DNA of 45,939 bases from Planctomycetaceae bacterium (GTDB lineage Bacteria; Planctomycetota; Planctomycetia; Pirellulales; PALSA-1355): assembly GCA_003153375.1 (NCBI GenBank), contig PLYM01000088.1, forward strand, positions 1-45,939, written 5' to 3'. The notes under the pieces were generated by a model, which ran no database searches, was not told the DNA's origin, and saw only the letters and a list, made by a program, of their open reading frames with translations. Below are positions 44,526 to 45,939 of the stretch, piece by piece (position 1 is the first letter of the stretch; each line of letters starts with the position of its first letter). The position numbers were made by a program, and so were the translations under genes.

Positions 44526-45509
44526 ATGAGTTGGCAGGGAGCATGGAAGCCTTACGTTCCGGTCGCAGAGCGGCGGAACCGCGCCGTCGCTTACGCCAAG
44601 AAGCTTGCCAAAACGCAGAAGCGGTCGCTCGCACCCATCGAGCTAACAGGCCGCAAAATCACTACGACGTTCTGGGGGCAAGCTTGGTGCGACAATTTAG
44701 AGCGCTACAGCGACTTTGCCAACCGCCTTCCCCGCGGCCGGACCTACGTGCGAAACGGCTCCGTCCTCGACCTACAGATCCAGCATGGCAAAGTTGAAGC
44801 CCTGGTCAGCGGCTCTGAAATCTATCGCGTCACGATCGATATCCACACCCTGGCCAAATCGGTGTGGAAGCAGATCAAGCGTGATTGTTCGCAATCGATC
44901 GCTTCGTTGATCGACCTCCTGCAGGGACGCTTCGATCAAGGGATCATGCAGCGGCTTACGCAAGTCGAGGGCGGCCTGTTTCCCCAACCGCGCGAAATCG
45001 AGATGCATTGCACCTGCCCGGATTGGGCAATGCTTTGCAAACACGCGGCCGCGACCCTGTATGGCGTGGGGGCAAGACTCGACGCCGCCCCAGAGCTGTT
45101 GTTCTCACTTCGTCACGTGGACCATCTGGAACTGGTGGGAGAGGCTGCCGACGCGAAAAATCTGGCACGAGCCCTCACCGCGCCCGCTGCCGCGCCCCTG
45201 GCCGATCAGGATTTGGGCGAGCTGTTCGGAATCGAGCTGGAGTCCGCAACGAACCCGCCCAAGCCCGGCCGGCGCCTCAAAGCAGCCGCAGCGGCGCATG
45301 CCATTGCGGACACGAAGGCTCGCACTCGCAACCGGATCGACAAACGGAACACTCGCGTCGCGGCGAAGCGGTCGACTAATCAGGACTCGCAGCACAGCAA
45401 GTCCAAGGTCCGGTCGAAAGTCGTCAAGCAGCCGTCAAACAGGACGACCACCACCAAAGAACAAGGAATTCTCGGCAGAAAGCGTTCTCCCCCGCCTAAG
45501 TCTCGCTGA
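44526..45509 (+). CDS. SWIM zinc-finger protein (327 aa)
   Basis: The conserved start WKPYVPVAERRNRAVAYAKKLAK and TTFWGQAWCDNLERYSDFANRLPRGRTYVRNGSVLDLQI precede the SWIM finger MHCTCPDWAMLCKHAAA near residues 160-176 (CxC...CxH). SWIM fingers bind DNA or protein partners. The last ~100 residues are Lys/Arg/Ser/Thr-rich and disordered, a likely DNA-contacting tail. AAGGAG (44515-44520), five bases before ATG, fixes the start. It follows the SNF2 helicase gene, and in many genomes these two families are neighbours and probably act together on DNA. Confidence 0.93.
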   Translation: MSWQGAWKPYVPVAERRNRAVAYAKKLAKTQKRSLAPIELTGRKITTTFWGQAWCDNLERYSDFANRLPRGRTYVRNGSVLDLQIQHGKVEALVSGSEIYRVTIDIHTLAKSVWKQIKRDCSQSIASLIDLLQGRFDQGIMQRLTQVEGGLFPQPREIEMHCTCPDWAMLCKHAAATLYGVGARLDAAPELLFSLRHVDHLELVGEAADAKNLARALTAPAAAPLADQDLGELFGIELESATNPPKPGRRLKAAAAAHAIADTKARTRNRIDKRNTRVAAKRSTNQDSQHSKSKVRSKVVKQPSNRTTTTKEQGILGRKRSPPPKSR

Positions 45510-45557
45510 CTCGCACGCTTGCAGAGAATTCGACTGGACCGGCTCCGTCGGGCCGCT

Positions 45558-45835
45558 CCGGTGCTCAAGATACTGGGTCGGAACCGAGTAGTCGTTGCGC
45601 TCGAAGCGCACTAACGACAGAGAATTGGCCCGCGCTGGTTTCACCTGGCGGGCCTCGAACTCGTGGTGCGAGAGTGCCCGAAACCAAGCTTTCTCTGCCG
45701 GCAGGAGTTCTCCCTTGGGCGCCGGTTTCCCCCGCAACTTCCGGCTCGGATCCTGCCGGCAACGTTGCTCCAACTCAATATTAAGACCTTCCCGGCGGTC
45801 GATCTCGGGAACCGGCACTAAGTAGTCGTCCCTGA
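45558..45835 (-). pseudogene. IS21-family transposase IstA, internal remnant
   Basis: The frame reads DDYLVPVPEIDRREGLNIELEQRC, LRGKPAPKGELLPAEKAWFRALS, FEARQVKPARANSLSLVRFERNDYSVPTQYLEH. This is the region after the DDE core of IstA, where the family has LNxxLxxxC, LLAEE..., and VxxxSxVxFxxNxYSVP. A TGA stop precedes it, the DDE part is absent, and after YLEHR the frame loses similarity. The IstB ATPase gene is not seen. It is a dead IS21 piece behind the SWIM gene. Confidence 0.7.
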
Positions 45836-45892
45836 TAAATCACGGATGTCCTAGGAATTTGAGGGTGCATTGGACGCGACAGGGCGCTAGAA

Positions 45893-45936
45893 TTTGCCAG
45901 GTTTGGGTTCCGAAGGTCCCGAAAGCTGGCAAAAAA
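45893..45936. repeat. Short inverted repeat near window end
   Basis: TTTGCCAG and CTGGCAAA (8-bp arms, 28-nt loop) flank TTTGGGTTCCGAAGG. No T-run follows on either strand. It could be part of a mobile-element end; the window stops three bases later. Confidence 0.35.
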
Positions 45937-45939
45937 TGA

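Overview
The window looks like a chromosomal segment of a planctomycete (Pirellulales-like). The basis is gene content rather than any marker gene: a Gly/Cys-rich exported protein with a TPR-like tail, several TPR proteins with signal peptides, a two-domain exported NIPSNAP protein, PD40 propellers, long poorly packed intergenic stretches and many dead gene pieces. No rRNA, tRNA or CRISPR array was seen.

Layout. (1) 1-3.5 kb is accessory DNA: the end of an IS3 orfA, an orfB start fused to the end of a tyrosine recombinase, an AlbA_2/Schlafen-type gene carrying frame errors and bracketed by two pairs of direct repeats, three tandem minus-strand hairpin/U-tract signals, a small lipoprotein with its own terminator, and an ISAs1 transposase start. 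(2) 3.6-14.9 kb holds ribosomal protein bS21, one 8.9-kb minus-strand gene for an NdvB-type cyclic beta-glucan synthase, a CsbD stress protein and a receiver-domain protein that lacks the phospho-acceptor Asp. (3) 15-23 kb is a minus-strand-rich stretch of exported proteins (Gly/Cys-rich TPR protein, HEIFH putative metallopeptidase, BamE/TPR protein) with decayed pieces of a TPR protein, a cold-shock protein and an ABC ATPase. (4) 23.3-26.3 kb has a large 2OG-Fe(II) oxygenase-like gene and a TPR remnant.

(5) 26.9-30.3 kb is a two-gene operon, malic enzyme then pyruvate decarboxylase, that would turn malate into acetaldehyde, two CO2 and NADH. (6) 30.4-34.3 kb is a Tad/Flp-like surface cluster: a divergent Flp pilin, a DUF4114-like exported protein, TadE, a TadG-like protein with a von Willebrand A domain, and a second TadE; no Tad ATPase or secretin is in view. 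(7) 35.3-37.9 kb is a stand-alone NRPS module (adenylation, carrier, thioesterase) whose specificity residues read as the cysteine code. (8) 38.7-41.4 kb has NIPSNAP, a frame-broken PD40 propeller, a receiver-domain scrap and an IS200 remnant with its terminal hairpin. (9) 41.6-45.5 kb is a SNF2-helicase/SWIM-zinc-finger pair, followed by an IS21 istA remnant at the edge.

No wholly new system can be proven from sequence alone. The best candidates are the cysteine-type A-T-TE module, the malate-to-acetaldehyde operon, the Asp-less receiver, the exported HEIFH/TPR pair, and the repeat-bracketed AlbA locus with its triple hairpin array.
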